A DNA stretch of 64,000 nt from Branchipolynoe longqiensis (lineage: Eukaryota > Annelida > Polychaeta > Phyllodocida > Polynoidae). The notes beneath the pieces are model-generated. The model was not told where the DNA came from. It made no database searches and saw nothing but the letters and a program-made list of their open reading frames with translations. Of this stretch, positions 20,927-31,916 are shown in pieces. A program made the translations under genes and the position numbers. Within the stretch, counting starts at the first letter, position 1, and each line of letters begins with the position of its first letter. The stretch spans positions 22,401,849 through 22,465,848 of the forward strand of contig CM059186.1 of the NCBI GenBank assembly GCA_030323885.1, written 5' to 3'.

Positions 20927-21707
20927 ACCCCCACCACACACATACCTATGCCCCTACCTCATCCCTAAACCCCCACCAAACACCACAGAAGGGGAGTAGA
21001 ACCCTCACCTACACCAGGGTTTTCGCCAGAGGAATATATTCTATTCCTGAGAGGATCTCAGGGCCAAAGGTTACCCTTAAGTAACCATGTTTTAGTCGGG
21101 ATGTAATACTTTACCGGACTCTTGCCCCTGTTGCTGTCGGTGGCATGTGTGCCATGCTGTGGCCTTCCCCTGACCCTGGATCGGTCGGTAAGCATCCAAA
21201 ATGCAAAATACCCAATTTGACCGTGGTTATACCAATAGGATGGGGCTCGTGGCCCTGTTGCCGTCGGTGGCATGTTTGAGATGTGCCGAATACCTTTAGG
21301 TGACTGTAGTTATGTCAATATGTATTTAGCCTGGGGCTCTTGCCCCTGATGCCATCAGTGATGTATTTTCTATGTGCAAAATACCTGTAAGCGAGCATGG
21401 TTATGTCTGAATACATTTAGCACTGGGCTCTTGGCTCTAGTGCTGGCGGTGAAGTATTTATGAAGTGTAAAATAGCCACAAGTGACCATAGTTGTTTCTG
21501 AATGCATTCATAGCTTTGAATGGCTTTAGTCCAGGGTTTTTGCTCCTAGTGCCGTCAGTGGCATATTTGGCGTGCACAAATTACCCATAATTTTGTCTAA
21601 ATCGATTTAACACAAGGTTGTTGACCCTGTAGCAATGGGTGGTATACTCGTACGTGACCAAGTTTTGTCTGAATGCCTTTAGCTTAGAGCTCTTGCCTGT
21701 TTATAGC

Positions 21708-22272
21708 CCTGTCACACTACGACACTTCTCTCCAACACGCGTCGACGTGTGTAATTTTTTGCCGAAGCGTTGGGAAACATTATGCGAACGTCAGTACACT
21801 ATCCTGGACGTTGACCGTCGACGGAGGACGTCGGTTAGCATAGCAGGTCGCTAGATGTTTTTAGCATGTCAGAAAAGTGCGACGACCGACAACGCGAGTC
21901 AATGCGCGGGTGCCAATATTATGGCGATGTCAGAAGCACGTCGACAGCGCTGGAAGATCGTTATGCGAATGCTAGGCAGACGCCGCACGCGCGTGAGGGT
22001 CGTTCCCACATGTTTTGCCAAACGGTTGCTTTGTTGTTTTACGCCCTAGCTACATCTAAGGTCATATGATGCCATCGCGCCAAACTTTTTTTCTTTTTTT
22101 CCACACACGTCGACACACGTCGGCCGCGTGCTAATAACACGCTACTGACACGCTGTGCCAACGTCCAATTTCCCCATATTTCCCCTAAAAGTTTAACGTT
22201 TCTCGACGCTTTAATTTTATTTTCAACGCTGACTGGTTGCCTGTGAGAAACGTTGTAGTGTGACAGGGCCAT
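21708..22272. mobile_element. Inverted-repeat element with CCCTGTCACACTACGAC ends, copy 1
   Basis: Left GCCCTGTCACACTACGAC and right GTAGTGTGACAGGGC match as an inverted pair. The interior is rich in ACGT words (ACACGTCGAC, ACGTCGGCC). It carries a 45-bp fragment of the tRNA SINE at 22,025-22,068. No ORF with a recognisable transposase. Confidence 0.75.
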
Positions 22273-23098
22273 GAACAGTAGGTGGCATATTTGCGAAGTG
22301 CAAAATACCCGTAAGTGACCTCAGTTAGGTCTTGCTGCATTTTAACCCAGGGCTATTGCCCCTGGTGCAGTCGGTAGCATATTTATGATGTGCAAATATT
22401 TGCAACTGACCGTCTTCAGGTCTTGGTGCATTTAGCATGGGGATCTTGCCCCTGGTGCAGTCCGTGGCAAATTTTTCAAGTACAAAGTTTGAAAGTACAA
22501 AGTCCCCCTGATTGAACATATTCAGGCCCGAATGCGCTCCCCATGTGTCATTTGTGGTAAATGTGCAAGTGCAAAGTACTCATGATTGACCATGTTCAGG
22601 GCCCGTATGCAGGAGTCGGTGGTAGCGGCTTTTGGTGTTAGCGCGTATCACCGTGTAGCTATTACCGACGTCAGGAACTGTGTCAAGTGGTATGCAGGAG
22701 CGCGTAACACTTTGATTATAGCTACACGTGAAGTTATATATAGATTTGGGAAATCCCTCCTGGGGCCGTATGCAGGAGTCGGTGGTATTCGGTGGTAGCG
22801 AGCCAAAACGGTGGTAGGCGGGAATTTCCCGGGTAGCGGCGAAAAGTGGTATGCACGAGGCGGTGATAGGCCTAACACCAAAAGCTTAACCGGTGTTACG
22901 TTACCCCTGAAAAATTGGAGGTATAGCACTGTACGTGACAGTTCACTAGGCCCAAATCTATTCAATGCTGTCATATTTAACAGAATTACATACGTAATAA
23001 GTGAAATTTCATGAAATTAACCCTAAATTCAAAGCAATATTAACGCTGCCGCAGCAACGGCGGTGATATTAATATTTATATTTTTGAATCGACGAACG

Positions 23099-24212
23099 AT
23101 TGATTGATTGAATGATTGGTGGTTGCTTTACGCCGTGTCGGCAGCATAGGCCATATTCACGGCGAGAAATGTTGTTTTTTGTTCAAACCATCGCTTTTAC
23201 ATGTAAAAGCAGACAATCAATTATGTGCCAATAGACACTAATTAAATTAGAAAGCTCACAATCATACATCTGTGGTCAAGGGAAACAAATTCCCATAGAA
23301 AAAGAAAAGTTTCATTAATAATTAATAGAATCCATTTAGTAAACTATATAAGGTGGTACAGTCCAGCTGCCCTCAAAAAGGCTCAAATGTTTTCCTGTTT
23401 TACCTTAGTAAAAAGGTCATGCATACTGCCTGCAGTGTAGAACCGTTGGCGCAGGGCCAAAAAATCAATGCAACTTAGTAAAATGTGTTTGAGTGTCAGT
23501 GGGGACTGACACCCAATACATTCAGGGGCAGGTTCCCCCTTGAGCAGAAAAGCATGTGTAAGCCACGAGTGGCCAACACGGCAGCGACTAAGGACCACTT
23601 GGTCCCGCCGACCTCCCGCATGAGTCTGTGGTGGCTTTCCCACAGATGGTTCAATTTCTTTAAGTTTATTGATGTTTTCATCCCACTCATGTTGCCATTT
23701 GGATTTTATGTGGGTGGCTATTAGTGGTTTCAGATCAGAGTGAGGGATCAGACACGGTTCAAGATCACAGTTCAGGGCCTTCTTCGCAGCCCGATCAGCT
23801 CGTTCGTTTCCTTGTATGCCAGCATGGCCAGGCACCCAGCACAGGTGGATATCATACCCATCTGCTGTCAGTTGGTTAATTTTATAAATGACCGTTGCTA
23901 GAATAGGGTGATTCGTTTTCAGTCCAGCAACAGCCAGGAGGCAAGAGAAGGAATCACTGTATATAACATAGTTAGTGTGGTTGGATACCTCGATACACTC
24001 CAAAGCAAGAAGGAGTGCTCGGGCCTCTGCAGTGAAAATCGAGCTCTGATCGGGCAAACGTACACCAAATTTTTCCCGTCGGCAGACTGCCGCAACAGCT
24101 ACCCGGCTTTGGTCTTTCGAACCATCAGTGTATATGGAGAGGTGGTCTGCAAACTGGCCTTGAATCTCTGCATGCAGTCCTTTGTACTCGAGTGGATGTG
24201 TCCCAGATTTCC
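23099..24212 (-). mobile_element. I-type LINE, copy 3 (RNase H and 3' UTR only)
   Basis: Flanked by an exact 10-bp duplication TCGACGAACG (23,089-23,098 and 24,213-24,222). The tail is (ATTG)n and the 3' UTR is nearly the same as in copy 1. It is more severely 5' truncated than copy 1, starting just before the RNase H domain. Confidence 0.92.
23383..24212 (-). CDS. RNase H domain of I-type LINE (truncated, open)
   Basis: Open frame nearly identical to the C-terminal half of the ORF at 7,176. It contains IYTDGSK, AEARALLLALE, YSDSFS and GNERADRAAK, and the terminal CIGCQSPLTLKHILLSC. The few differences (for example CRQRFYTAGS versus a variant in copy 1) are substitutions without stops. Lacks RT, so cannot move by itself. 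Confidence 0.9.
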
Positions 24213-24953
24213 TCGACGAACGTAAAGTAAACAAATGTCTGCCGCCGCCGCATTGATGTCGCTTTCCATACAGGCGGCGGCGGCGGTTGCTTGCATTCGT
24301 CGGTTCGAAAATATTAATATCGCTGCCGTTGCAGCGGCAGCATTAATATTGCTTCGAATTTAGGGTTAATTTCATGAAATTTCACTTATTGCATATGTAA
24401 TTCTGTTAAATATGATAGCATTTAATATATTTAAGCCTAATATGTGGCTACAGACGCAGAGGGATTTCCCAAATCTATAAATAAATTCACTTTTAGCTAT
24501 AATGAAAGTGTTATGCGCTCCTGCATACCACTTGACAGTTCCCGAGCTCGATGATAGCTATACGGTGATACGCGGCAACACCAAAAGCCGCTACCACCGA
24601 CTCCTGCATACAGGCCCTGCATACGGCCCGTGGTGTCAATGCACTCCCTTAGTGCAGTTAGTGGTAAATTTGGCAAGTGCAAAGTACTGATGAATGACCA
24701 TGTACGTTCAGGTCTGAAAACACTCCCCTGGTGCAGTTAGTGGTAACTTTGCAAGTGCAAAGTACCCATGATTGACCATGTTCAAATCTGAATGCACTCC
24801 TCTGGTGCAGTTAGTGGCAAATTTGAAAGTGCAAAAGTACCCATGATTGACCCATTGCATTCTAGCTTTCGGTCGTTTAACCCGCAGGACCTCAAGAGCT
24901 GTTGCTGCCTATAACAAATAAAACAACAAAGCCTATCGTTCATAACGTTATAC

Positions 24954-25596
24954 CCCTGTCACACTACGACGTGACGAGCCAACGTGAGCCTAACGTGATC
25001 ATTTTTCGTCATGACGTTGGGTTACGTCATGATGACGTCAAAATGACGTTAGAATGACGTCGAGCTACGTCACATTATGTCGTGTTACGTCGAGTTACGT
25101 CAAGGTTTTGGACATGTTCAAAACTTTGGACGTAGGTCGAACGTAAGGGTTTACGCTCGCCGTACGTTCTGTTCACGTTCAGTGAACGTCAATGACGTTA
25201 AACGGACGTTATTTCAACGCTGCTCACTACGTTCAACTACGTTCCACTACGTTGACCCACATTAAACCAAGTGCAAAAGCCTACGAGGCTTAATGGAAAC
25301 GTCAGGAGAACGTCAGGAGAACGTGCATTCAACGTACGTTCAACGTCTCATTACATAGCTAACGTCATGTAGCGTTCTTCTGGCGATGGAATAACGTTCA
25401 TAACGTTCCGTGAGCGTAGTGACGTTGTCCTCTCTCGTGACTGACGGTATCACTACGCTTTACCAACGTTACGTTCTCGTCCACTACGCTGCATCCACGT
25501 TCAACTTGTGCCCAAATTTGCATACTACGCCGAGAAGTTCAACGTTCTTCACGTTCTCCCTACGTTGACGTCGTTACGTCGTAGTGTGACAGCCCC
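24954..25596. mobile_element. Inverted-repeat element with CCCTGTCACACTACGAC ends, copy 2, ACGT-saturated
   Basis: Left CCCCTGTCACACTACGACG and right CGTCGTAGTGTGACAGCCCC are inverted. ATA flanks both sides and may be a 3-bp target duplication. The interior consists largely of ACGT-centred words (TGACGTCA, TACGTC, AACGTT). No long ORF. Same family as 21,708-22,272. Confidence 0.8.
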
Positions 25597-26210
25597 ATAA
25601 GGCTTGATCAACAATCGAACACATCCCCTGTGGGCCATCGGCCGTAGAGGGCAGAGGTGAGCAAACGACCGCAGACAGTAAACAAGTGATGTAGGTCAGG
25701 ACGCTATCGATACGAGCATTGGTTTTCACCCCTTTCAATGTTTATAAACATTGTGTATGAGCGCGCAGCTTGGCTGCAGAACGAAGGCGCACTGACATTG
25801 GTTTGTCAATATGCACAGGGCAAAACGTTAGTTTTATTCAAAATTAATAGAAATCCAGAACCCAAACCTTATAAATTTAATATAATCTGTTTGTTAAGCA
25901 TGTTATCTGTTTGTCTGCCAAGCGCTTTGTTTCTAGGTGGTGCGGTTTTAGATATATTTCACTTTTTCTGTATGAAGATTGCTCATAGCCATTGAGTTTG
26001 CAGTGTGACCGTGATCCATCCTGCAGCCAAGCAGCACGCGCACTGACCTAAATACCCATGCTGACGTATTATGAAATAGGTCTATCTTGGCAGGCTCACC
26101 ACTTAAGTGTTCAATCTAACGAAATAAAGCTACATAAACAATTTATATAGCAACAAAACACATCTTGGTTCATATATAAATCCATTAATATGTGACGGGA
26201 AGGTCATTAA
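25597..26210. other. Non-coding; diverged copy of the 2.6-kb repeat unit
   Basis: 25,830-25,995 matches the 207-bp unit of the element at 2,539 (ATTCAAAATTAATAGAAATC, then TTTAATATAATC). Nothing else is recognised. Confidence 0.6.
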
Positions 26211-26574
26211 CCCAGATGGCACACAGCCGTCGGCCCGATGTCGGCCCGACGTTGTTTTGTCCAACCTCCCGCCATTGGCTCGACGGCGGCTGCCGCCATC
26301 GCCCTGACGGCGGAAACCGCTGATGAGCCGACGGCGACAAAACAATGTCGGCCCGAAGGCGACAAACGCCATCGGCCCGAAGAAGACACTGTCACTCTAG
26401 TGTCAATACGTACAGGTGCAAAAATATTAGTTTTATTCAAAATTAATAGAAATCGAGAACCCTAACCTTATAAATTTAATATAATCTTTTTGGTAACGAT
26501 ATTGTCTATATATGTGTACCAAGCGATTTGTTTCTACGTGGTGTGGTGGTAGAGATATTTTCCTTTTTCTGTAT

Positions 26575-26605
26575 GGGTTAGGGTTAGGGTTAGGGTTAGG
26601 GTTAG
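26575..26605 (+). repeat. Interstitial telomere-type repeat (TTAGGG)5
   Basis: Five perfect GGGTTA units directly at the inner edge of the 185-bp foldback arm. Confidence 0.95.
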
Positions 26606-27061
26606 TGCTTACTAGTGAAGTGGGCGTGTCTACTCGCCTTAAGCAATTTGAGCACTCGTTCCACGAGCGTGCAAATTGCTTTCACTTGTGCATGCAAGGG
26701 TTCGCAGTGGTAAAGCGTTGCTTGGCGCCTAGCCAAGCAACGACGGGGGGTCGGGCGTTTGGGGCCTGACCCGGCAGATGTGTTTTTGCACGCTCTGTCA
26801 TTTCAGCCGATATTTAGGCTTTTATTATCAAAATTCTAAACTAATTTAATGAAACAACACGGGAGGGTAAGGCGACATATACTTCTTTATTAAATATGCA
26901 TATTTCGCTGGTATCATTGTTAGTTATGGTAAGAATAAAGTCGTGAGCTCTTGTGAAGGTGGATTGGGACGTTCCTTGCATTCTTTACTTTCCTCCAGTA
27001 GATTAACCGCAATGGAAAACCTGATATTCGATTGCTTTATATGTAATTAAGGGCCATAAGC

Positions 27062-28133
27062 CTAAAGCTGAGATTCCTTACACGCGGTATGCGGTCTGCG
27101 AATGCGAATGCGAATGCGGCAAAAAATCGAAACGCCTTGAAGTCAATGGGGTGCAACCCTTACACGCGGTATGCGAATGCGAATGCGAATGCGAATGCGA
27201 CAACTCGATCGGTCCCTGTAGCGATCGGTCCGGCATGCGGCATGCGACACGGGGGTGCGAATAGAAAAGCATCAGTCGCATTTGTCCATTGATATAAGGC
27301 TGGAGGAGGCGACTGATAATTACGGACAGCCAGGACAAGGTAGAGCGCGGACCTGTTAGGAAGCAGTCTCCAAGGCTGCTGAGTGGAAACATATGGTAGT
27401 GGTGGTGGTTCGGGTTGCTAAAAATGCTACCAGAGCCACAAAAATATGAATACTTATCTATAATTTGGTTATAATAAAGGTAGGAACCCCCAAGAGTAGA
27501 AATAGCACACATAAAGACAAAATAATGGTTTTGTTGACCGAAAAGGACGGTCCTAACATGGGGTGTGAATAGAAAAGCATCAGTCGCATTTGTCCATTGA
27601 TATAAGGCTGGAGGAGGCGACTGATAATTACGGACAGCCAGGACAAGGTAGAGCGCGGACCTGTTAGGAAGCAGTCTCCAAGGCTTCTGAGTGGAAACAT
27701 ATGGTAGTGGTGGTGGTTCAGGTTGCTAAAAATGCTACCAGAGCCACAAAAATATGAATACTTATCTATAATTTGGTTATAATAAAGGTAGGAACCCCCA
27801 TGAGTAGAAATAGCACACATAAAGACAAAATAATGGTTTTGTTGACCGAAAAGGACGGTCCTAACATGGCTCAGTTTAGGATGTTAGGACCGTCCCAATC
27901 GGGAGACTGACGGTTACCCTGTGTAAGGAATCCTAGCTTAAAGCTAAAAATGCTACCATATGCACATAAATATGAATACCAATGAATGTACACATGGGTG
28001 CACACTTTTATATGCTGCTTACCGCATGCCGCACGCCGCATGCCGTGTGTAAGGAATCTTCCCATTCGCATACCGCATGCCGCTTGCCGCATGCCGCATG
28101 CCGCTTACCGTGTGTAAGGAATCCTAGCTTAAG
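27062..28133. mobile_element. Nested inverted-repeat element with ATTCCTTACACGCGGTATGCG ends
   Basis: The left end GATTCCTTACACGCGGTATG (27,070) is inverted at 28,108-28,131. Subterminal zones are built of GCGAATGCGAATGCG and GCATGCCGC words. The interior holds a 308-bp tandem duplication (27,253-27,560 and 27,561-27,868). A related end appears at 63,886-63,975. Confidence 0.7.
27253..27868. repeat. Two tandem 308-bp units
   Basis: Units begin GAATAGAAAAGCATCAGTCG and end CCGAAAAGGACGGTCC. They are ~99% identical by eye, implying a recent duplication. Confidence 0.9.
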
Positions 28134-29393
28134 CAAGCCTTATGCAGTTACTTAACCCATCTGCGGGAATATAATGACAATACATTAACGGAATTATCTC
28201 AGTGTTACTTTTGGGGCGGAAATTAAGACGTTAACTTAGAACTGATTATCAGTGACAGCGGCAGCATCTCTAGCTGGACGCGTACTTCTCGAATAATTCA
28301 GTAACATTAATAATACCCCGAATAGCGAAGGGGACAGCCAGTAGTTGAAATAATCTAACTTATAGACACATATATACTTTACGCCGATAAATGCGCTCGA
28401 TGGCAAATTGCGTATTTGAACGAAACTCTGGCTATTCGCCTTTAACGCGGGGAGGACACCGACGGCGACAGACTACCAGCAGACGGGAGGAGAGGCTGCA
28501 GCAGCCCACGGCTGGCCCAGGCAATTCACATGGAAAATATTATTACATAAATTAACTCGTTGGCTCGCCTTTTAGCGGGGGTGGAATAGCCGAACGGATA
28601 AACTTAAATACAGAAAAAGTGAAATATCTCTACAACCACTCACGTAGAAACAAATCGCTTGGTACAGATATAGACAACATCATTACCAAAAAGATTATAT
28701 TAAATTTATACGGTTAGGGTTCTTGATATCTATTAATTTTTAATTAAACTAATATTTTGCAACTGTACGTATTGACACTATAGTGACAGTGTCTTCTCGG
28801 AAAAAACCAAGATGGCGGTTCTTCGTCAACATTCCGAACAGGGTAATTCAAATCGTATTAACACGTATAATTCCATTAATACATCCTAATAAATTACAAA
28901 ACTTTTAGAAAATAATCTACACATATTAATAAACAAATCTGTTAAATAATTCCTTAAAATTCCTCCGATTTTTGGAGTTATTTGTAGAAAAAGAACGCTG
29001 CTCAACGATCGCACGTGTTCCACTGGTGATTCAAGCCGGAAACCAAATTCAAAGAACTGCGCATGCGCGGATCAACACCATCGGCCCGACGGTGGCCCGA
29101 CGGTGGCTCAAATCAGGAAAGGGATTGAAAGCCAGCGGCGAACCACCACCGTCGGCCCGACGGTGGCCCGACGGTGGCCCGACGGTGGCTCAAATCGGGA
29201 AAGAGATTGAAACCCAGAGGCGAACCACCACCGTCGGTCCGACGGTGGCCTGACGGTGGCTCAAATCAGGAAAGGGATTGAAAATCAACGTCGGACCACC
29301 ACCGTCGGCCCGACGGTGGCCCGACGGTGGAAAGTCGGTGGCGACGGTGCGACCAATAGTCGACGTCGGCCCGACGGCTGTGTGCTATCTGGG

Positions 29394-29766
29394 AAAGCTC
29401 TTAATTGACAACACGAGTTAGGGTGGTGTGTTGCTCGTCCGGCTGCTGGGGTCTCGGGGGCCGACGATGGGCGGCCATGACGTCAGAGGTCTCGCGAGAG
29501 ACTCAGTTCGCGAGAAACCCGGTAGGGGCGTGGTGGGTAAGGGATCGAACGCAGGTGGTGGCACTGGGGAGAATCCTTGTTCACGCCCAGATTACCCATG
29601 TTGGCGAACCAACATGAACAATGACATGAAAACAATAAAAAAATGTACCTTGAACAACATAGCGTGTGGCCCCTGTGCTTGGATTATGCTAATTGACTTG
29701 AACCGGAACTACTTCATCTCCCTGAGCTGTGATATCCAGCGGCTAGAGCCCGAGGTAAAATATATA
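29394..29766. other. No gene recognised
   Basis: Short ORFs only; they lack domains. Confidence 0.5.
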
Positions 29767-29916
29767 TGTGATGTATAATGCATTATGTGAGTATAAATGC
29801 AAGGGGTAACATGTACATCCTATATTTCCTCGTGCGCATTGGTGGAGCGCCCCCCCCCTCCCAGCTGTCGGGTATTGCCGGGCGGGCGCCCCCTCGCACC
29901 ACACTCTGGAGGAAAT
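29767..29916 (+). repeat. Ngaro-like element 1, A1 repeat
   Basis: 150 bp from TGTGATGTATAATGCATTAT to GGAGGAAAT, repeated as A2 at 34,821-34,967 with ~90% identity. Confidence 0.88.
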
Positions 29917-30019
29917 TCGCAGCGATTAGACGTGTTATCGTTCCCGCTCCCGCGCCCTGCTGCTCCATGCTGCACCGACATCCACACTAAGCAGCTTATC
30001 ATATCCCTGCTGCATTACA

Positions 30020-30993
30020 ATGCCAAACCCACTCTGCACTGTTTGCAGTATCCCGCACAAGCCGGAGGATGTGGAGACCTGTGCTCATAACCAAAGGGAT
30101 AGTGCTGTGCTGGAGGGGGTACATACGAGGGCGTCCAGGTGCACCTCGGGGGAGCGCGCAGTGAGGACGAGGGAGCCGGTACCGGATATTGCCGGTTCGA
30201 TGCACGCTATGTCACTGGAGGACTGGGAACACTCCGTACAGGCGGAGGTCAACGATATGGAGCTCAAGGAGCGGATCGCAGTGCTGGGTCGCGCCTCCGC
30301 CAGAAATGCGCCGACAGACTGTCTGGCGCCTACGATTGTCGGCCACTTCTGGCGACGGCGGCTCAACCGACCCCTGCGCAGCCGCCAGTGCCTGCCGGTG
30401 CCTGCCGGTGAGCACTCGACCTATGGCACTCTTAGAGCACGCCGTCGCTCTCGGGGACGCCACTGCCACCGCCACAGCTCGGACTCTCGAAGTTGGTCCA
30501 GCAGCTCTACATGGAGACGACGAAGTAAGTAGTCATTGAAAAGATTCACCGTAGATTCCAAGGACGTGTGGAGACTGAACCCGCACAAACTCCTCGCTGC
30601 CTCAACCCTGTGGCTGCTGGACATAGATGACCTGACGGTGCGCGACTATCGCGCATTCGTCGAACATGTGCACTTCCTCTCGGTCAGGGCTATGACTGAC
30701 GACTTTAAGGATGCTGCACACGTAACCTATTACACTGCCATAAGGAAGAAGGCGGAAGTCCATGGGTTCGCCGCCTTTGCTGAGGGATTCCGCGGGGCAA
30801 GTGTTGTCCATTATGGTCCGCACCATATGAAGCCACCCAAGCGATTTCTGATGGCTCAGACAGGCCGCCGCTGAGGCGGCACTTCTGGTAAAAGGACCTG
30901 TTTCCTCTGGAATAAGGATGGCTGCTGGAGGTTTGCGGCTACACCCACACTTGTAGCAAGTGCGGCAGCAAAGCACACAAGATCATTAAGTGC
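30020..30993 (+). pseudogene. Ngaro-like element 1 Gag with CCHC knuckle
   Basis: First frame from 30,020 (SIPHKPEDVETC..., ending in an R/S-rich stretch at 30,532). It continues from 30,536 with PHKLLAASTLWLLDIDDL and FKDAAHVTYYTAIRKKAE. After a frame change a perfect CX2CX4HX4C knuckle CSKCGSKAHKIIKC lies at 30,952-30,993. Gag would package element RNA. Stops at ~30,533 and ~30,872 break it. Confidence 0.7.
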
Positions 30994-31009
30994 ACCCGAG
31001 ACTGACTGG

Positions 31010-31740
31010 ATGGGCCGCGCACCTGCGCCGGCCGACGGTATAGGGGTGGTTGGGTTGATGATAATGATATTGGGGGGTGAAAATATGGTTGATGACATTA
31101 TTACTGATGATAGTTTTGGTTCTGAGACCCATTGCGGCACTTGCATGCCTTGTTTCATGGTGGATTGTCGCAACATTGATTGCCATGCTTCAGATGATGA
31201 TACCGTTAAACCCCCTGCCCATACCATCGCCACTCATTCTGGCGCTGGTCTGGCCCCCACTGTTGATAACTTTTCGTGTGTTGACCATGTTAAATGTGAG
31301 GTTATTGATGATATAGTTGAATGCACCGCCGTTGCTAGCCGCGCTGCCACTGTTCATAACCTTGCTTGTGTTAACCGTGTTACATGTAAAGGGATTGATG
31401 ATATAGTTTAACACACCGCCACTGCTAGCCGGGCTGCCACTCCTGATAACGTTGTTCACCGTGTTACATGTGAGGTTATTGATGATATATTTGAACGCAC
31501 CGCCGCAGGTGGCCGCGCTGCCTCCGCTGATGATAGTGTTGCAACCCCTGGGAGGCGAGGTTCCGCACTTGGCGGGAAATGTCGCGTCCCTTCACTTGAT
31601 AACCCCGATGCGGGCAATGGCCCCGGGACGGGACTGGCTAATAAATTTATTATGTGTGACCCGACAGATGTACTGATACGCCCGTCGGAGGTAATGCCAC
31701 ATCAGCCAGCTTTAATTCGCCACCCGGCGCTAATGAGTTC
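31010..31740 (+). repeat. Coding-like tandem repeats between Gag and RT of element 1
   Basis: Roughly 100-bp units with GTTATTGATGATATAGTTGA, then GCTAGCCGCGCTGCCACT and ACCGTGTTACATGT, repeat about three to four times between ~31,260 and 31,520. In frame they encode a Cys/Val-rich peptide repeat, with a stop at 31,411. No protease motif was found. Confidence 0.6.
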
Positions 31741-31916
31741 TTTATGGGCGGGGGCAGCGACCGGGAAGTAATTAGAGGTGGAGGCGAGAGCCGTGACATT
31801 GGTCACCGCTCAGCCACCCCAGCTGCCGCCGGCCCTGATAGTGCTGCGGGTGAGGGCTCCAGCAGTGGTCCCACCATTCATCCGAATAGTGCTGCAATAG
31901 GTGGTACCGCGAGTGT

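Larger units (their letters stand above)
22601..24647. mobile_element. Harbinger-like element B complex, hosting a LINE
   Basis: Left end GGGCCCGTATGCAGGAGTCGG and right end with the inverse at ~24,608-24,647. About 160 bp at 22,601-22,762 is the reverse complement of 24,465-24,630. A second, similar end GGGGCCGTATGCAGGAGTCGG starts at 22,763, so one copy may be nested in another. The shared core appears at ~22,952 and inverted at ~24,345-24,430. A LINE copy is inserted at 23,099-24,212. Confidence 0.7.
21060..24860 (+). repeat. Diverged ~70-105-bp satellite array, interrupted by insertions
   Basis: Units share GGGCTCTTGCCCCTGGTGC, then GTGGCATATTT, GTGCAAAGTACC and GACCATG. They occupy 21,060-21,707, resume at 22,273-22,600, and resume again from ~24,648 to 24,860. 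The gaps are filled by two inverted-repeat elements (21,708-22,272 and 22,601-24,647). Units are strongly diverged, so the array is old. Confidence 0.75.
26211..29393. mobile_element. Large foldback element with CCCAGAT-GCACACAGCCG ends
   Basis: The left end CCCAGATGGCACACAGCCG and the inverse of the right end (29,353-29,393) match. A second inverted pair of ~185 bp, 26,387-26,572 and 28,611-28,800, lies collinearly inside, so both arms fold together. The right arm holds tandem CCCGACGGTGG units (29,080-29,345). Inside lie a telomere-like run and another inverted-repeat element. No ORF. Confidence 0.7.

Noticed and set aside
21060..21700. CRISPR-like array
   Set aside because: Repeats are diverged, 70-105 bp, without fixed spacers, and the DNA is animal; it is a satellite.
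27078..27512. ORFs with SHSHSH and NANANA repeats
   Set aside because: Translations of the GCGAATGCG subterminal words, not genes.
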